The position numbers and the translations under genes were made by a program. Under the pieces are notes generated by a model. The model ran no database searches, was not told the DNA's origin, and was given only the letters and a program-made list of their open reading frames with translations. From JAFAFN01 sp963707555 (lineage in GTDB: Bacteria; Actinomycetota; Acidimicrobiia; Acidimicrobiales; Microtrichaceae): DNA of 64,000 nucleotides. The stretch spans positions 1 through 64,000 of the forward strand of contig CAVPQM010000002.1 of the NCBI GenBank assembly GCA_963707555.1, in the 5' to 3' direction. Positions 18,644-27,708 of the stretch are shown here, piece after piece (within the stretch, counting starts at the first letter, position 1; every line of letters begins with the position of its first letter).

Positions 18644-19633
18644 GTGGCGCGGCCCGGGTCCCCCAGCGCCCAGCAAGGACGCGACGCGCAGCGCTCGCTG
18701 CTCGACGCGGTCGAGCGCGCCTGGGCGAAGCGCCCCGACCCCGTGGGTCGCGTCCGGGCGCTCGGGTTCCCGTACACCTCGGCACCGGTGCCGCGTGGTG
18801 TCGAACCGCCGGCGCACGTCGACGACCTGGGTGACCACTACGACACCGAATGGGCCCGGCGCCCGGTCGCCCGATGGACCCGCGTCGCGGCGATGGAGAC
18901 CGTCGGGCGCGCCGTCACCGAGGCCACCTGTCGTCCGCAGGTCCGCAACACCGACCGACTCGACGCGGTCGACGGCCCGGCGGTCTTCGTGGCGAACCAC
19001 CACAGCCACCTGGACACCGCGCTGCTGATGACGACCATCCCCCTGCCGTGGCGCCGGGAGCTGGTCGTGGCCGCCGCTGCGGACTACTTCTTCGACCATC
19101 GCTCGACCGCCCGGCTCTCGGCCTGGGCGTACGGCGCGGTGCCGATGGAGCGCAACAAGGTCAGCCGCCGCTCTGCGGATCGGGCTGCGACGTTGCTCTC
19201 CGACGGATGGTCGTTGCTGATCTTCCCCGAGGGCGGCCGCAGCCCCGACGGCTGGGGCCAGGAGCACAAGGGCGGTGCCGCCTACCTGGGAGTGCGCTGC
19301 GGCGTGCCGATCGTGCCGGTCCACCTCGAGGGCACCGGCAGGATCCTGCCGAAGGGCACCTCACGTCCGGAGCCCGGCACGGTGCGGATCAACTTCGGCG
19401 AACCGCTGTGGGCCGAGGACGGAGAGGACGCCCGCCAGCTGGCTCCCCGGGTCGAGGCGGCGATCGCCGAACTGGCGGACGAGACGACGAGCGACTGGTG
19501 GTCGGCGCGTCGACGAGCGGCGGACGGCACGACGCCGTCGCTGCGCGGCGACGACGTCGACGGTTGGCGCCGCGACTGGGCGTCGCCCGATCGACGGCCG
19601 CGCACGCGCACCCGCCGCCGCTGGCCGAACTGA
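18644..19633 (+). CDS. PlsC-type 1-acylglycerol-3-phosphate acyltransferase
   Basis: This intact 329-residue protein starts at GTG 18644, one base after the LarA-like stop. The acyltransferase block I NHHSHLD (H-x4-D), a second block around GAVPMERNKVSRRS and block III LLIFPEGGRSPDG identify the PlsC/LPLAT family, which moves acyl groups from acyl-CoA or acyl-ACP to a glycerolipid. A long charged N-terminal region (about 90 residues) precedes the domain. It is the last gene of the ddl-reductase-dehydrogenase-LarA operon and supports a lipid product for that pathway. Confidence 0.88.
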   Translation: MARPGSPSAQQGRDAQRSLLDAVERAWAKRPDPVGRVRALGFPYTSAPVPRGVEPPAHVDDLGDHYDTEWARRPVARWTRVAAMETVGRAVTEATCRPQVRNTDRLDAVDGPAVFVANHHSHLDTALLMTTIPLPWRRELVVAAAADYFFDHRSTARLSAWAYGAVPMERNKVSRRSADRAATLLSDGWSLLIFPEGGRSPDGWGQEHKGGAAYLGVRCGVPIVPVHLEGTGRILPKGTSRPEPGTVRINFGEPLWAEDGEDARQLAPRVEAAIAELADETTSDWWSARRRAADGTTPSLRGDDVDGWRRDWASPDRRPRTRTRRRWPN

Positions 19634-19683
19634 CACGGCCCGAGGGCCGTCCACCCCGGGGTTCACGCACCGCGCCCCCACCC

Positions 19684-19805
19684 CACCCCCACCAACCGGG
19701 CACCTTGTTGCCGGCCCGGACCGGCACGACCGCACCCGGTTCAAGCACCCCCACCAACCGGGCACCTTGTTGCCGGCCTGGACCGGCACGACCGCACCCG
19801 GTTCA
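19684..19805. repeat. Two tandem 62-bp hairpin repeats
   Basis: Copy 1 (19684-19745) and copy 2 (19746-19805) match with one substitution (C19717 versus T19779) over the compared length. Each copy folds: outer arms AACCGGG/CCCGGTT and an inner stem GCCGG/CCGGC. The block sits between convergent plsC and a TetR gene, so it probably terminates both. Its tandem form suggests a mobile or amplifying palindromic element. Confidence 0.8.
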
Positions 19806-20444
19806 CGGAGCCGGGGCGAGGAGCTCCCGGGGCATCGTCTCGGCGAGCCAGCGCTCGTAGCGCTCGGGGCTCCATCCGGCGTGACGGGTCATCTGGTGGA
19901 ACACCATCGGGCTGTTGAGGAGCCAGAGCACGTCGACCGCGTCGCTCCGTGACAGCCCGGCGCGCAGTGGAGCCACCTCACGGACCGAATCGATGACCGC
20001 CGTGGCACCGGTCCGGCGGCGCTCCTCGGTCGTGGTGGCGAGGGCTGCGAGTTCTGGATCTGCCGCCGCGGCGCGGTCGAGTGCGACCAGCACGCCGGCC
20101 GCGCCCTCCATGATCCGCCGCACCGCGCCGGCGTAGGCACGCAGCCGGTCCTCGGCCGTCGGCCCCTCCCAGACGGCTCGCATCCAGTCCCTGGCGTTCA
20201 CGACCACCGGCGCGTCGTCACCGGCGATCGACCGGTCGATGACCGCGTCCATGAGCGCCGGCTTGTTCCCGAAGACTGCGTAGACCGTCTGCACGGCGAC
20301 GCCCGCCTCTTCGGCGATGGCGGCGATCGTCGTGGCTGCGTAGCCGTCCCGGACGAACAGCGCGCCCGCAGCTTCGACGATGGCCCGGCGTGTCCGCAGG
20401 GCACCTTCCGAACGCCGGTTGACCCTCTTGACGTCGCTGCCCAT
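19803..20444 (-). CDS. TetR-family transcriptional regulator
   Basis: This 213-residue protein has a basic N-terminus and an HTH in about residues 35-60 (IAEEAGVAVQTVYAVFGNK), followed by a TetR C-terminal domain. It is divergent from the cupin gene at 20564. The intergenic region carries three short inverted repeats, two sharing the TAGAG/CTCTA half-site, so the regulator very likely controls itself and the cupin gene. Confidence 0.87.
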   Translation of the reverse strand: MGSDVKRVNRRSEGALRTRRAIVEAAGALFVRDGYAATTIAAIAEEAGVAVQTVYAVFGNKPALMDAVIDRSIAGDDAPVVVNARDWMRAVWEGPTAEDRLRAYAGAVRRIMEGAAGVLVALDRAAAADPELAALATTTEERRRTGATAVIDSVREVAPLRAGLSRSDAVDVLWLLNSPMVFHQMTRHAGWSPERYERWLAETMPRELLAPAP

Positions 20445-20449
20445 CTCGT

Positions 20450-20497
20450 TAGAGTATCGCTCTATTCGATAGAGTTCGACTCCATTGGATTGGAGTC
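20450..20497. promoter_or_regulatory. Operator array between divergent tetR and cupin genes
   Basis: Three inverted repeats lie side by side: TAGAG-TATCG-CTCTA (20450-20464), CTCTAT-TCG-ATAGAG (20460-20474) and GACTCCA-TTGGAT-TGGAGTC (20478-20497). The first two share one half-site. This AT-richer spot begins 6 bp from the TetR start and is the likely binding region of that regulator. Confidence 0.75.
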
Positions 20498-20563
20498 AGG
20501 CTCTGACGGCGAGACCGAGACCGGGCCGAACAGGCCCGCACGAGCACACCGAGGGGACCGACC

Positions 20564-21049
20564 ATGGCCGACCACCACCAGGACTCCGTCGCCGCCGACC
20601 GCTGGTTCCTCGGGACGCGCCTCCGCGTCGTGTCGGACGCGGCCGCCACCGACGGGCAGCTGACGATCCTCGAGCAGTGGGCCCCCAAGGGGTTCTCACC
20701 GCCGCTCCACGTCCACCACCGAGAGGACACCGCACTCCACGTCCTCGACGGTGAGCTCACCGTGCTCGTCGGGGACGTCACCAGGTCGGTCGGTCCCGGC
20801 GAGGCGACCTGGCTGCCGAGGGATGTCCCCCACACCTTCCGTGTCGACTCGGGCAGCGCGCACTTCCTGGAGTACGCGACGCCCGGCGGCGTCGAGGACT
20901 TCCACATCGAGGCGAGCGATCCGGCTGACGCCCCCGGGCTCCCCGAACCCGCGGAACCCGACGTCGCGCTGCTCGTCGCGGCGTTCGCCCGCCACGGCGG
21001 CGAGATCCTCGGCCCACCACTGCCGGCCGATCCCGCACCGGCAGCCTGA
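20564..21049 (+). CDS. Single-domain cupin protein
   Basis: A 161-residue protein starting at ATG 20564 after GAGGGGA. The metal-binding cupin motif is visible as PLHVHHREDTALHVLDGEL (H-x-H with a downstream Glu), followed by motif 2 LPRDVPHTFRVDSG. Small cupins of this kind include quercetin-dioxygenase-like and isomerase enzymes; the substrate cannot be deduced. The divergent TetR gene and operator array make it a likely inducible detoxification or catabolic function. Confidence 0.83.
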   Translation: MADHHQDSVAADRWFLGTRLRVVSDAAATDGQLTILEQWAPKGFSPPLHVHHREDTALHVLDGELTVLVGDVTRSVGPGEATWLPRDVPHTFRVDSGSAHFLEYATPGGVEDFHIEASDPADAPGLPEPAEPDVALLVAAFARHGGEILGPPLPADPAPAA

Positions 21050-21140
21050 ACGGGGCCGCCGTCGGCCACCTCTCGGTCGCCCCACCTCCGTGCGGCAGCG
21101 ACCGGGCCACTGACACGTCGATGAGCTCGACGTCGGAGGT

Positions 21141-21695
21141 CTACCCGGCGGTTGCCCGGGCCAGCTGTGCCTGGATGATCCGGATGGTTTCGCCGACATG
21201 ACGGCTGCAGAGCCGACCGGGGCCGAGCGGTCCGGAGCGATCCTCGCCGAGCAACGGCAGGGCGGACAGGGCGAGCGCGACCGCATCGCTCATCGCTGCG
21301 AGCTGCCGGAGCGCCTCGGCACGGGTCACGTCATCGCCGTCGCAGCCGGCGGCGAGGGTCGCTGCCTTGGCGGCGTACCCGGCGGCGCCGAGCGCGTGGG
21401 CTCCCATGTGGGCGACGGCGGCGGCCTGCTCGGCGGCGTAGGCCGCTGCCGTCGCGGCGGGTGTCGGCGCGTCCCGTGCAGCGCCGCCGGCATCACCGCC
21501 TCGGCGACGCAGGGCCACGTCCACGGCGAGCTCACCCCTGGCGAACGCACGGGTCTGTTCGATCGCGTCGCGCACCCTCGCATCAGCGGGCACCGCGACC
21601 TCGTAGATGGCGAGCGTGTGCTCGGCGCAGTCCGCCGCCCATGAGGCGACATGGCGGCGCTCGTCGACGCTGAGGGTCTGCGGAGACGCTGCCAC
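21141..21695 (-). CDS. Imm-5-like putative immunity protein
   Basis: A 184-residue alanine-rich helical protein, start placed at GTG 21695 (VAASPQTLSVDERRHV). The opening segment DERRHVASWAADCAEHTLAI and the later ARAFARGEL-like region resemble the actinobacterial putative immunity protein (Imm-5-like) family, recalled from memory. No toxin gene is adjacent. It lies 31 bp past the stop of the large membrane protein gene on the same strand. The true function could be unrelated to toxins. Confidence 0.55.
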   Translation of the reverse strand: MAASPQTLSVDERRHVASWAADCAEHTLAIYEVAVPADARVRDAIEQTRAFARGELAVDVALRRRGGDAGGAARDAPTPAATAAAYAAEQAAAVAHMGAHALGAAGYAAKAATLAAGCDGDDVTRAEALRQLAAMSDAVALALSALPLLGEDRSGPLGPGRLCSRHVGETIRIIQAQLARATAG

Positions 21696-21726
21696 CGCAC
21701 GAGGGTAGGCCGCTCGTACGACTCGG

Positions 21727-23335
21727 TCAGCAGCGCTCGGCCAGCGCGGGGCTGCACCACAGCGACCGGGTGCCGTACTCCCCTGCCTCGGTCCAGCCGA
21801 GCCGAGCGAGCTCTGCCACCAACTCGGAGTCCGAGGGCCACACCACGACGTCGGGCGCGGCGCGGTCGAACGCCTCGGTCCAACCGTCCTCGGCACGCAG
21901 CATCCGGCGGTAGTCGATCAGCTCGGCCGCGCCCGGGCGATCGTCGACGAACGCGTTCGCCCGGTCGCCGTAGCGCCATGCCAGGTAGTTGCCGCCGTCG
22001 ATCGTCGCGAGCACCCGGACGTCGTCGCCGATCAGCCCGGCGTCGTCGAGTCGGGCGAACGCCTCGGTGTCGAAGCGGGTCAGGTCGTAGCCCGGCTCCG
22101 GGCTCGCCGGGTCGACGACGCCGGCCGCAGCGACCAGCGAGACGACCGCCAGCAGACCCGCGGCGATCCAGGTCCGCCGGGCAGCGGCACCCGAGGGCAG
22201 CGGGATCGAGCCGGCGCCACGCAGAGCCGCCGCGGCGAAGGGCACCAGGCTGATCGCGGCGATCGGGATCATGCGCAGCCCCGACGCTCCGATCAGGACG
22301 AGCACCGCTGCGGCACCGAGGGATCCCCACCGGCGCCCACGCCATGCGCCCCACAGGGCCAGCGCACCGAGGGCGAGCATCGGCCACAGCGTCGGAGTGC
22401 CGAGCCCGGGACGGGCCCACTCGTTGTAGGCCTGCAGCGCTTCACGTTCGACAGGGTCGCCGAACTGCCGCACCGGCAACAGGAGCAGCTCGAAGCGGTC
22501 CGGGTACAGGGCGGCACCGGCGAGCGTTCCGCCCACGGCAGCGAGCAACGGCCAGACGTCGCCACGGGTGACGCGACGGTGGTCGACCGCCCGGGCGACG
22601 GCGACCAGGCCCAGCACGGCCAGGCCGTACACCCACGACCCGTGCACGTTGATCCAGAGGGCGAACACGGCCACCAGCCACCACGGCGACCAACGGCGGG
22701 ACCACACCAGCAGCGCCGCGGCGAGCAGCAGGAACGACACCAGGTGCGGACGAGGCCCGAGGAACTCGACGACCGACAGCGCGGCGAGACCCGACGGGAC
22801 CAGCACCTCGAGCAGACGGCCACGGCGATCCGACGGCGCACACAGCGCCACGAGCGCGGCGCCGAACAGTCCGGCGACGAGCGCGACGAGCACCCGGATG
22901 CCGGTCGCGCCGGCGAGCTCGTCGGCGACCGCCAGCGCGCCCGACCAGGCCCAGCTGGGCACCGGGAAGGCCGTCGAGCTGTACAGGAACGGGTTCTCCG
23001 CAGGGATGCCGTCGGCCAGCAGCAGGCGCCCGGTGGCCAGGTGTGTCAGGACGCTGTTGTCGCCGATGGGTGCGACAGCGGTGACGAGTGCGGCGCAGCC
23101 GCCGACAACCGCACCGACCGCACCGACCGCACCGACCGCGGGCGACGATCCGAGCGCGGCGGCCGGGTCTCGCCGACCGGCGACGCGTCGGCCTCGACCG
23201 GCGACGCCTCGGCAGCGTCGGCAGCGTCGACCGGCGACGCGCCGTCACGTCGTCCGCGCCGTCCACGTCGTCCGCGCCGTCGACGCCGGGTGCGACGAGC
23301 TCGGCGCCCTCGGACGCGACCTCGAGCGGGCTCAC
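21727..23335 (-). CDS. Polytopic GT-C-like membrane protein (two frameshifts)
   Basis: The clean part (22962 to 21727) encodes about ten membrane segments and a soluble C-terminal domain. Upstream in the same frame, the conserved LLLADGIPAENPFLYSS and PSWAW segments resemble the first outer loop of GT-C glycosyltransferase-like proteins. The frame continues to about 23150, where shifts lead back to GTG 23335, giving an acidic N-terminus with three ASPV units. That start overlaps the tadC stop region, so the gene ends the Tad operon. A role in glycosylating pilin or envelope is a guess. Confidence 0.65.
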
Positions 23336-23336
23336 C

Positions 23337-24264
23337 TCAGAGGTTCTCGACGATCATCATCATCGCTGGGCCGAGCACCACCACGAACAGCGCGGGGAAG
23401 ATGCAGAACACCATGGGGATGAGCATCTTCACGGGCGCCTTCTGGGCACGCTCCTGGGCGAGCTGACGACGCTTGATGCGCATCTCCTCGGCCTGGCCGC
23501 GCAGCACACGTCCGATCGACACACCGAAGGTGTCGGCCTGGATGATCGCCAGCACGAAGGAACGCAGCTCGGGCGTGTCGCAGCGCTCGTCCATGGCCCG
23601 CATGGCGTCGGCCCGCGAGGCACCGGCCCGTGTCTCGCCGAGCATCCGGGAGAACTCCTCGGTCAGAGGACCCGGCACGGCGTGGATCACCCGGTCCAGC
23701 GCCTGTTCGAAGCCCAGGCCGGCCTCGACCGAGATGGTCAGCAGGTCGAGCACGTCGGGCAGCGAACGCTGGATCTTCTGCTGACGTTCCTCGACCTTGC
23801 GGTTGAGCACCGAGTCGGGACCGATGAGGAAGACCGCGATCAGCAGACCGCCGGCAGCCAGCTTCATCTTGCCCTCGAGGGGCGTCAGGTTGATCACGAA
23901 CACGAACAGGAACGTGAGCGCCGCGGCCACGACGGTGACGACCCGCAGGGCCAGGAAGCGATCCACGGCCTGGGGCGACGCGTTGCCCATGTGCACGAAC
24001 TTCTGGCGCACCTTGTCGACGTAGCCCGTCGGCGTGAGCCGACGTCCGATGCCGGTCGAGCCCTTCGAGCACCGGCTTGAACGCCCGGTCCCGGAGCGGG
24101 TCGAGCATCTCCTGGTCGCGCTTGTTCTCGACCTCGTAGCCGCCGAGCTGGCGCAGCGACTCGCGCACCACCTGGCGCTCGTCGAGCTGCGTGAACACGG
24201 TGTAGATGACCACGCCGACGGCGCCCGCGATGAGGAGGGAGGAGATCAACAACAGTGGGGCCAT
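23337..24264 (-). CDS. tadC: Tad pilus inner-membrane protein TadC (one frameshift)
   Basis: About 309 residues. The N-terminus is a membrane segment (APLLLISSLLIAGAVGVVIY); the rest is a type II secretion F (T2SSF) domain with SLPDVLDLLTISVEAGLGF and, near its end, AQKAPVKMLIPMVFCIFPAL. TadC and TadB form the inner-membrane platform of Tad/Flp pili. A single extra base near 24058 splits the frame; without it the protein is continuous from ATG 24264. The start follows the tadB stop by 4 bp. Confidence 0.88.
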
Positions 24265-24268
24265 CCGC

Positions 24269-26251
24269 TCACACCTCGATCGTGATGCACTTCTTCATCC
24301 AGGCGAACCCGATGCCCATCATCACCAGTGCAGCGACGACGAGTGCGTATCCGATTCCCGGAGTGAAGAGCAGCTTGATGTACGTGGGGTTCATGACGAA
24401 CATCACCGCGGCGAGTGCCGGTGGCAGTCCGCCGATGATGAACGCGCTGATCCGGCCTTCTGCGGTGAGGGTGTTGACCTCTCGGCGCAGGCGTTCGCGC
24501 TGGGTCATCGTGTCGGCCACGGTCAACAGCAGCTCGGCCAGGTTGCCGCCGACCTCACGCTGGATGCGGATGGCCATGACCGCCCATGCGAAGTCGTCGC
24601 TCTGCATGCGCTCGGCGACCGCCTCGAGGGACTCCTCGAGGGAGCGTCCGAGCCGGGTCTCCGAGACGACCCGTCGCAGTTCACGGCCCATGGGATCCTC
24701 GACCTCGGTGGAGCACGACTCGAAGCCCTGTCCGATCGAGTAGCCGGCGCGCAGCGTGCCGGCGAGCAGTGTCAGCATGTCGGGCAGGATCGCCCGGAAC
24801 GCCTTCTGACGCTTGCGGATGAGGAAGTTCAGGACCGCGGTCGGCAGGAACGCGGTGACGACGGCGACCACCAGCGCCACCAGGATGTTGCCGGTGAGGA
24901 AGAAGGTCAGCACCGTCAGGATGAGCGCGCCGACGGCGGTGAAGAACATCGCCTCGGGCGCACGCAGCGGCAGGTTCGCCTGCTCGAGCTTCGCCTCGAC
25001 GGTCTCGAGCACGCCGCGCTTCTCGGCCATGTCGCCGGTGAACTCGACTGCACGCTGCAGGATCGGCACCGTGGTGTGGCTGTCGGCGACCCCGGTGAAC
25101 TCCTCGGGCACCTCGACGCCGTAGTTCTCCTCGTAGACCTCGAGGCGCCGCGTCAGGTTGTCGTGGTCCGGGACGACGACCGAGACCACGACCCAGGTGA
25201 GCATCGCCGCGGCGACCAGGCCGAGCAGGATGATCAGGATCTTCGCGGCTCCACCGGTGAGCAGCGACGAGCCGCCTCCCGCCGCCTCGGTGATCGGCGC
25301 CAGGCCGACCACTCCGGTCCGCAGCGCATCGGGGGTGTACGACACCACGGTGCGCGTCTCGCCGCTGGACACCGTCAGGGGCAGCTGTCCACCGGCACCC
25401 TCGATCGGAGCGAACGTCACCTCGAAGCGGCCCGCCAGGTGCGCGGCGATCTCCTCATAGGCGCCGGCGAGCTGCTCGTCGTTGTCGACGACGTCCATCG
25501 ATCCGCCCAGGTCGTCGACCATGGCGGACAGCGTGTTCAGGTCGGCGCCCTTCGGGATCGCGACCACGTCGAGTCGCACGCCGGCACGCTGCAGGGCGGA
25601 CTCAGCTGCAGAGGCGCTGGCGCCCACGGCGTTGCTGGGCGACGCGGTGAACAGCACCACGGTGCCGATCGAGCCCGCGTCGCGGTCGTCGAGCAGCTCG
25701 GCGGCACGGACGAGCCCGTCCCACGTGGCGGAGGTGCCCCGCGGAGCGATGCCGGCGAGGCCGGCGTCGATCGGGCCCTGCGACGCGGTCGGTCCGGTCT
25801 GGACCGCTGCGCCGCCACCCGTGCTGACCACGCCGAGGGTGGCGACGGGGCCTGCGCCCGGCATGAGCGGCTCGAGGCCGCTCTTGGCGAGCTGCACCGT
25901 CGCGTTGCCGAGTGCCGCCGCGTTGTCGATCACGACGACGACCTCGTTGCGGATGCCGCCAGCGACGTCGCGGGTGCCGGTGGTGGCGATGGCGTCACCA
26001 CCGGAGCTGAGCTCCACGGTCTCGACACCGGCTCCGACGATCGAGCCGTGGACGGTCACGTCGTCGCCGGTCGCGTCGATGCGGTCGACCACGACCGAGG
26101 TGCCCGCGTCGTCCTGGGCACGGGTCGCTCCTGCGTCGGTGACCAGGAAGCCGCCGACCGCCACGAGGAGCAGGGTCGCGCACAGCGACCACCACACCCG
26201 CTGGGCGTTGCTGCGGGGACGGATCGACCGCCGAGGTGCCGTGGTGCTCAC
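24269..26251 (-). CDS. tadB: von Willebrand A region fused to Tad platform protein TadB
   Basis: This 660-residue protein has an unusual order. It has an N-terminal membrane anchor (about 20-38) and an extracytoplasmic vWA-like region (about 90-290) containing VVVVIDNAAALG, TSATWDGLVRAAELL and VVLFTASPSNAVGA. A second membrane segment (about 345-375) follows, then a TadB T2SSF domain (about 480-610, ILPDMLTLLAGTLRAGYSIG) and final membrane helices. The MIDAS DxSxS is replaced by DNAAA, so metal binding is doubtful. The start GTG overlaps the cpaF stop as GTGA. The fusion places a possible adhesion or assembly-sensing domain on the pilus motor platform. Confidence 0.85.
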   Translation of the reverse strand: MSTTAPRRSIRPRSNAQRVWWSLCATLLLVAVGGFLVTDAGATRAQDDAGTSVVVDRIDATGDDVTVHGSIVGAGVETVELSSGGDAIATTGTRDVAGGIRNEVVVVIDNAAALGNATVQLAKSGLEPLMPGAGPVATLGVVSTGGGAAVQTGPTASQGPIDAGLAGIAPRGTSATWDGLVRAAELLDDRDAGSIGTVVLFTASPSNAVGASASAAESALQRAGVRLDVVAIPKGADLNTLSAMVDDLGGSMDVVDNDEQLAGAYEEIAAHLAGRFEVTFAPIEGAGGQLPLTVSSGETRTVVSYTPDALRTGVVGLAPITEAAGGGSSLLTGGAAKILIILLGLVAAAMLTWVVVSVVVPDHDNLTRRLEVYEENYGVEVPEEFTGVADSHTTVPILQRAVEFTGDMAEKRGVLETVEAKLEQANLPLRAPEAMFFTAVGALILTVLTFFLTGNILVALVVAVVTAFLPTAVLNFLIRKRQKAFRAILPDMLTLLAGTLRAGYSIGQGFESCSTEVEDPMGRELRRVVSETRLGRSLEESLEAVAERMQSDDFAWAVMAIRIQREVGGNLAELLLTVADTMTQRERLRREVNTLTAEGRISAFIIGGLPPALAAVMFVMNPTYIKLLFTPGIGYALVVAALVMMGIGFAWMKKCITIEV

Positions 26252-27655
26252 AGGCGACCCACCGCCTTGCGCTCCTGGGCGTCCGGCGAGAACACCTCGG
26301 CGCCGAGGCGGATGCCCTGGTCGGCGAGCTTCTCGGCGAACTTCGGGCGGACGCCGGTCGGCTTCAGCTGGCCGCGGTAGCGGCCGTGCTCGTCGACACC
26401 GGCGGCGAAGTCGAACAGGAAGATGTCCTGCAGGGTGATCACGTCACCCTCCATGCCCTGCACCTCGGTGATGTGGGTGACACGACGGGTGCCGTCACGC
26501 AGGCGGGTCAGCTGCACGATCACGTCGATCGCCGAGGCCATCTGCTCGCGGATGGCCCGCACCGGCAGGTCGAAGCCCGCCATGAGCACCAGCGTCTCGA
26601 GGCGGGCGAGGGTGTCACGCGGGCTGTTGGCGTGGACGGTGGTGAGCGAGCCGTCGTGGCCGGTGTTCATGGCCTGGAGCATGTCGAGCGCCTCGCCGGA
26701 ACGACACTCACCGACGACGATGCGGTCGGGACGCATACGCAGGGTGTTCTTCACGAGGTCGCGGATCGTGACCTCGCCGCGCGCCCTCGACGTTCGGCGG
26801 ACGGGACTCCATGCAGAGCACGTGCTCCTGGTGGAGCTGGAGCTCCTTCGCGTCCTCGACGGTGACGATGCGCTCGTCGTCGGGGATGAAGCGACGACAG
26901 CACGTTGAGCATGGTGGTCTTACCGGTGCCGGTACCGCCGCAGACGACGCCGTTGAGCCGACCGACGATGCAGGCCTGGAGGAACCGGGCCGCGTGCGGC
27001 GTTGACCGAGCCGAAGCGGATCAGGTCGTCGATCTGGAGCGGGTCGGCGGAGAACTTCCGGATGGTGAGGAACGGGCCGCCGATCGCGAGCGGGGGGATG
27101 ACCGCGTTCACACGGGAGCCGTCGGGCAGACGGGCGTCGACCATCGGCGTCGACTCGTCGATGCGACGGCCGATCTCGGAGACGATCTTGTCGATGACCC
27201 GGCGCACGTGGTCCTCGTCGAGGAAGCGGACCTCGGTCCTTCTCGAGCTTGCCGCTGCGCTCCACGAAGACCCGGTCGGGACCGTTGACCATGATTTCGG
27301 TGACCTCCTCCTCCTTGAGGAGCCGGTCGATCGGGCCGTAGCCGAGGATGTCGTCGGAGACGTCCTGGATCAGCCGCGCCTTGTCGGCGGCCGACAGCGG
27401 GACACGCTCCTGGGCGATCGCCGCGTGCAGCTGGTCGTTCACCCGACGCCGCAGATCCTCCTCGGAGAGCCGGCGGTCGAAGAGGATCGGCCCGAGCTCG
27501 TCGATGAGCTGCTGGTGGATGCGGTGACGCAGCTCGGTACCCGCGGCGTCCTGACGCGGCGGGGTCGCGGCCAGGGCGTCGCCCGAGGGCGTCGGCTGGT
27601 TCGGCGGTCCGTTGCCGCCGGACTGTTGGCTGTTGATGCGCTCGGACAGCGACAC
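26248..27655 (-). CDS. cpaF: Tad/CpaF secretion ATPase (four frameshifts)
   Basis: About 467 residues. The VirB11/TadA-like ATPase is identified by MVNGPDRVFVERSGKLEK, GGPFLTIRKFSADPLQI, Walker A GGTGTGKTTML, the Asp box EDAKELQLHQEHV and Walker B RPDRIVVGECR, then TVHANSPRDTLARLE. It powers pilus extension. Four shifts at about 27240, 26992, 26890 and 26783 each resolve by deleting one base. The start is GTG 27655, 53 bp after tadZ; the stop overlaps tadB. Confidence 0.92.
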
Positions 27656-27708
27656 TGCTCACTCCAGGTGTGGGGGTACTGACGACTCTCGGACGGTCCC
27701 CGCCCGGC

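Noticed and set aside
19650..19806. Attachment site or integron array at the tandem repeats
   Set aside because: No integrase, cassette or tRNA is next to them; two nested hairpins between convergent genes fit terminators better.
23088..23300. CRISPR-like or minisatellite array suggested by short repeats
   Set aside because: The repeats are short GC-rich codon repeats without spacers of constant length, and no cas genes are present.
24206..26380. 724-residue plus-strand frame opposite tadB/tadC
   Set aside because: It is antisense to clear Tad genes, with His/Arg/Asp-rich composition typical of shadow frames.
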